DNA from: Betaproteobacteria bacterium
Lineage (GTDB): Bacteria > Pseudomonadota > Gammaproteobacteria > Burkholderiales > Casimicrobiaceae
Direction: 5' to 3'
NCBI GenBank assembly: GCA_016717855.1
Contig: JADKEV010000028.1
Coordinates: 70,201-134,200 of the forward strand
Length of the DNA: 64,000 nt
Position numbers and translations under genes: made by a program. Position 1 is the first letter of the stretch. Each line of letters begins with the position of its first letter. Of this stretch, positions 63,765-64,000 are shown in pieces. The notes under the pieces were generated by a model. The model did no database searches. It was not told the origin of the DNA and saw nothing but the letters and a program-made list of their open reading frames with translations.

Positions 63765-64000
63765 ATGAAACGCGACGATCCCAAATCCCTCCATCCCACC
63801 GTGCAGGCCACGCTGCCGCCACAGTCCATTTCCACCGAGGTGTTGCTGGAGAAGTACGCCAAGGGCAACGAGCAAAGCATCGAGGCGGTGCGCCGGAGCG
63901 TGGCGCGGGCGCTGGCGGCGGTCGAGGCGCCGGCGGACCGGGACCGGTGGGAAACCGCGTTCTTCGAAGCGCAGCAGAGCGGCTTCATCCTGGGCGGCCG
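63765..64000 (+). CDS. nrdJ: 5' end of adenosylcobalamin-dependent ribonucleotide reductase
   Basis: Seventy-eight codons from ATG 63765 run off the right edge. SISTEVLLEKYAKGNEQSIE, VRRSVARALAAVEA and FFEAQQSGFILGGR match the N-terminus of class II NrdJ enzymes, which reduce ribonucleotides with coenzyme B12 instead of a tyrosyl radical and so work with or without oxygen. The catalytic part is outside the window. The start is fixed by the family pattern; it is not an ordinary class I NrdA start. Confidence 0.82.
   Translation, partial: MKRDDPKSLHPTVQATLPPQSISTEVLLEKYAKGNEQSIEAVRRSVARALAAVEAPADRDRWETAFFEAQQSGFILGG

Overview
The window reads as a chromosomal segment of a high-GC betaproteobacterium, probably an uncultured one. 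The evidence is conserved gene strings typical of that class: hemA-prfA-prmC, groES-groEL behind a CIRCE operator, glnA-(small secreted protein)-glnL-glnG, cutA-dsbD-tlpA-accB-accC-prmA-DUF3426, and lptD-surA-pdxA facing amgK-murU. Proteins are mostly full length and GC-rich from about 1.1 to 48 kb. The two ends, roughly 0-1.1 kb and 48.4-63.7 kb, are accessory or decayed.

Layout. 0-4.1 kb (minus strand): the decayed remains of a sugar-acid operon (RraA-like and UxaA-like genes with internal deletions), a D-2-hydroxyacid dehydrogenase, and a tightly overlapping kinase-like ATPase / KDPG aldolase / 3-methyladenine glycosylase group. 4.3-9.4 kb: an Ldh-family oxidoreductase, then hemA-prfA-prmC, split by a convergent gene for a secreted protein with an IPTL-CTERM-like tail. 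9.5-15.2 kb: a large secreted metalloprotease with dockerin-like repeats, heat-shock groESL, and a MESH1-like (p)ppGpp hydrolase. 15.2-25.4 kb: a fluoroacetate-dehalogenase-like hydrolase, DUF2007, ilvD, lgt, fxsA, and the cutA to DUF3426 string, in which dsbD is reduced to its N-terminal domain and aroQ is missing. 25.4-34 kb: an MFS/spermidine-synthase fusion, a secreted erythromycin-esterase homologue, and the nitrogen-control operon, with readable sigma70, NtrC and sigma54 sites. 34-48 kb: xthA, a DUF4124-glutaredoxin protein, prlC, the murU / acyltransferase / amgK cell-wall recycling group, lptD-surA-pdxA, recG and ridA.

48-64 kb is the accessory part. A tRNA-Ala(CGC) is followed by an IS3 transposase scrap, a ParDE-type toxin-antitoxin pair, an M16 peptidase, a truncated gamma-glutamyltransferase, a large winged-helix/NTPase regulator and an Fsr-type exporter. 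Next comes a c-di-GMP signalling cluster: a multi-sensor EAL protein, a FadL-like porin, a DUF7793-like protein and a PAS-GGDEF protein. The first two of these carry five frameshifts. The cluster runs into an orphan Rhs C-terminus fused to the 5' part of an IS4-type transposase. The window closes with the start of a B12-dependent ribonucleotide reductase.

Two single-base insertions (pdxA, amgK) and the frameshift cluster at 55.6-60.4 kb may be real decay or consensus errors. This cannot be decided from the sequence alone. A dispersed repeat of about 32 bp occurs in two convergent intergenic gaps, at 34.03 kb and (as an inverted pair) at 45.3 kb.
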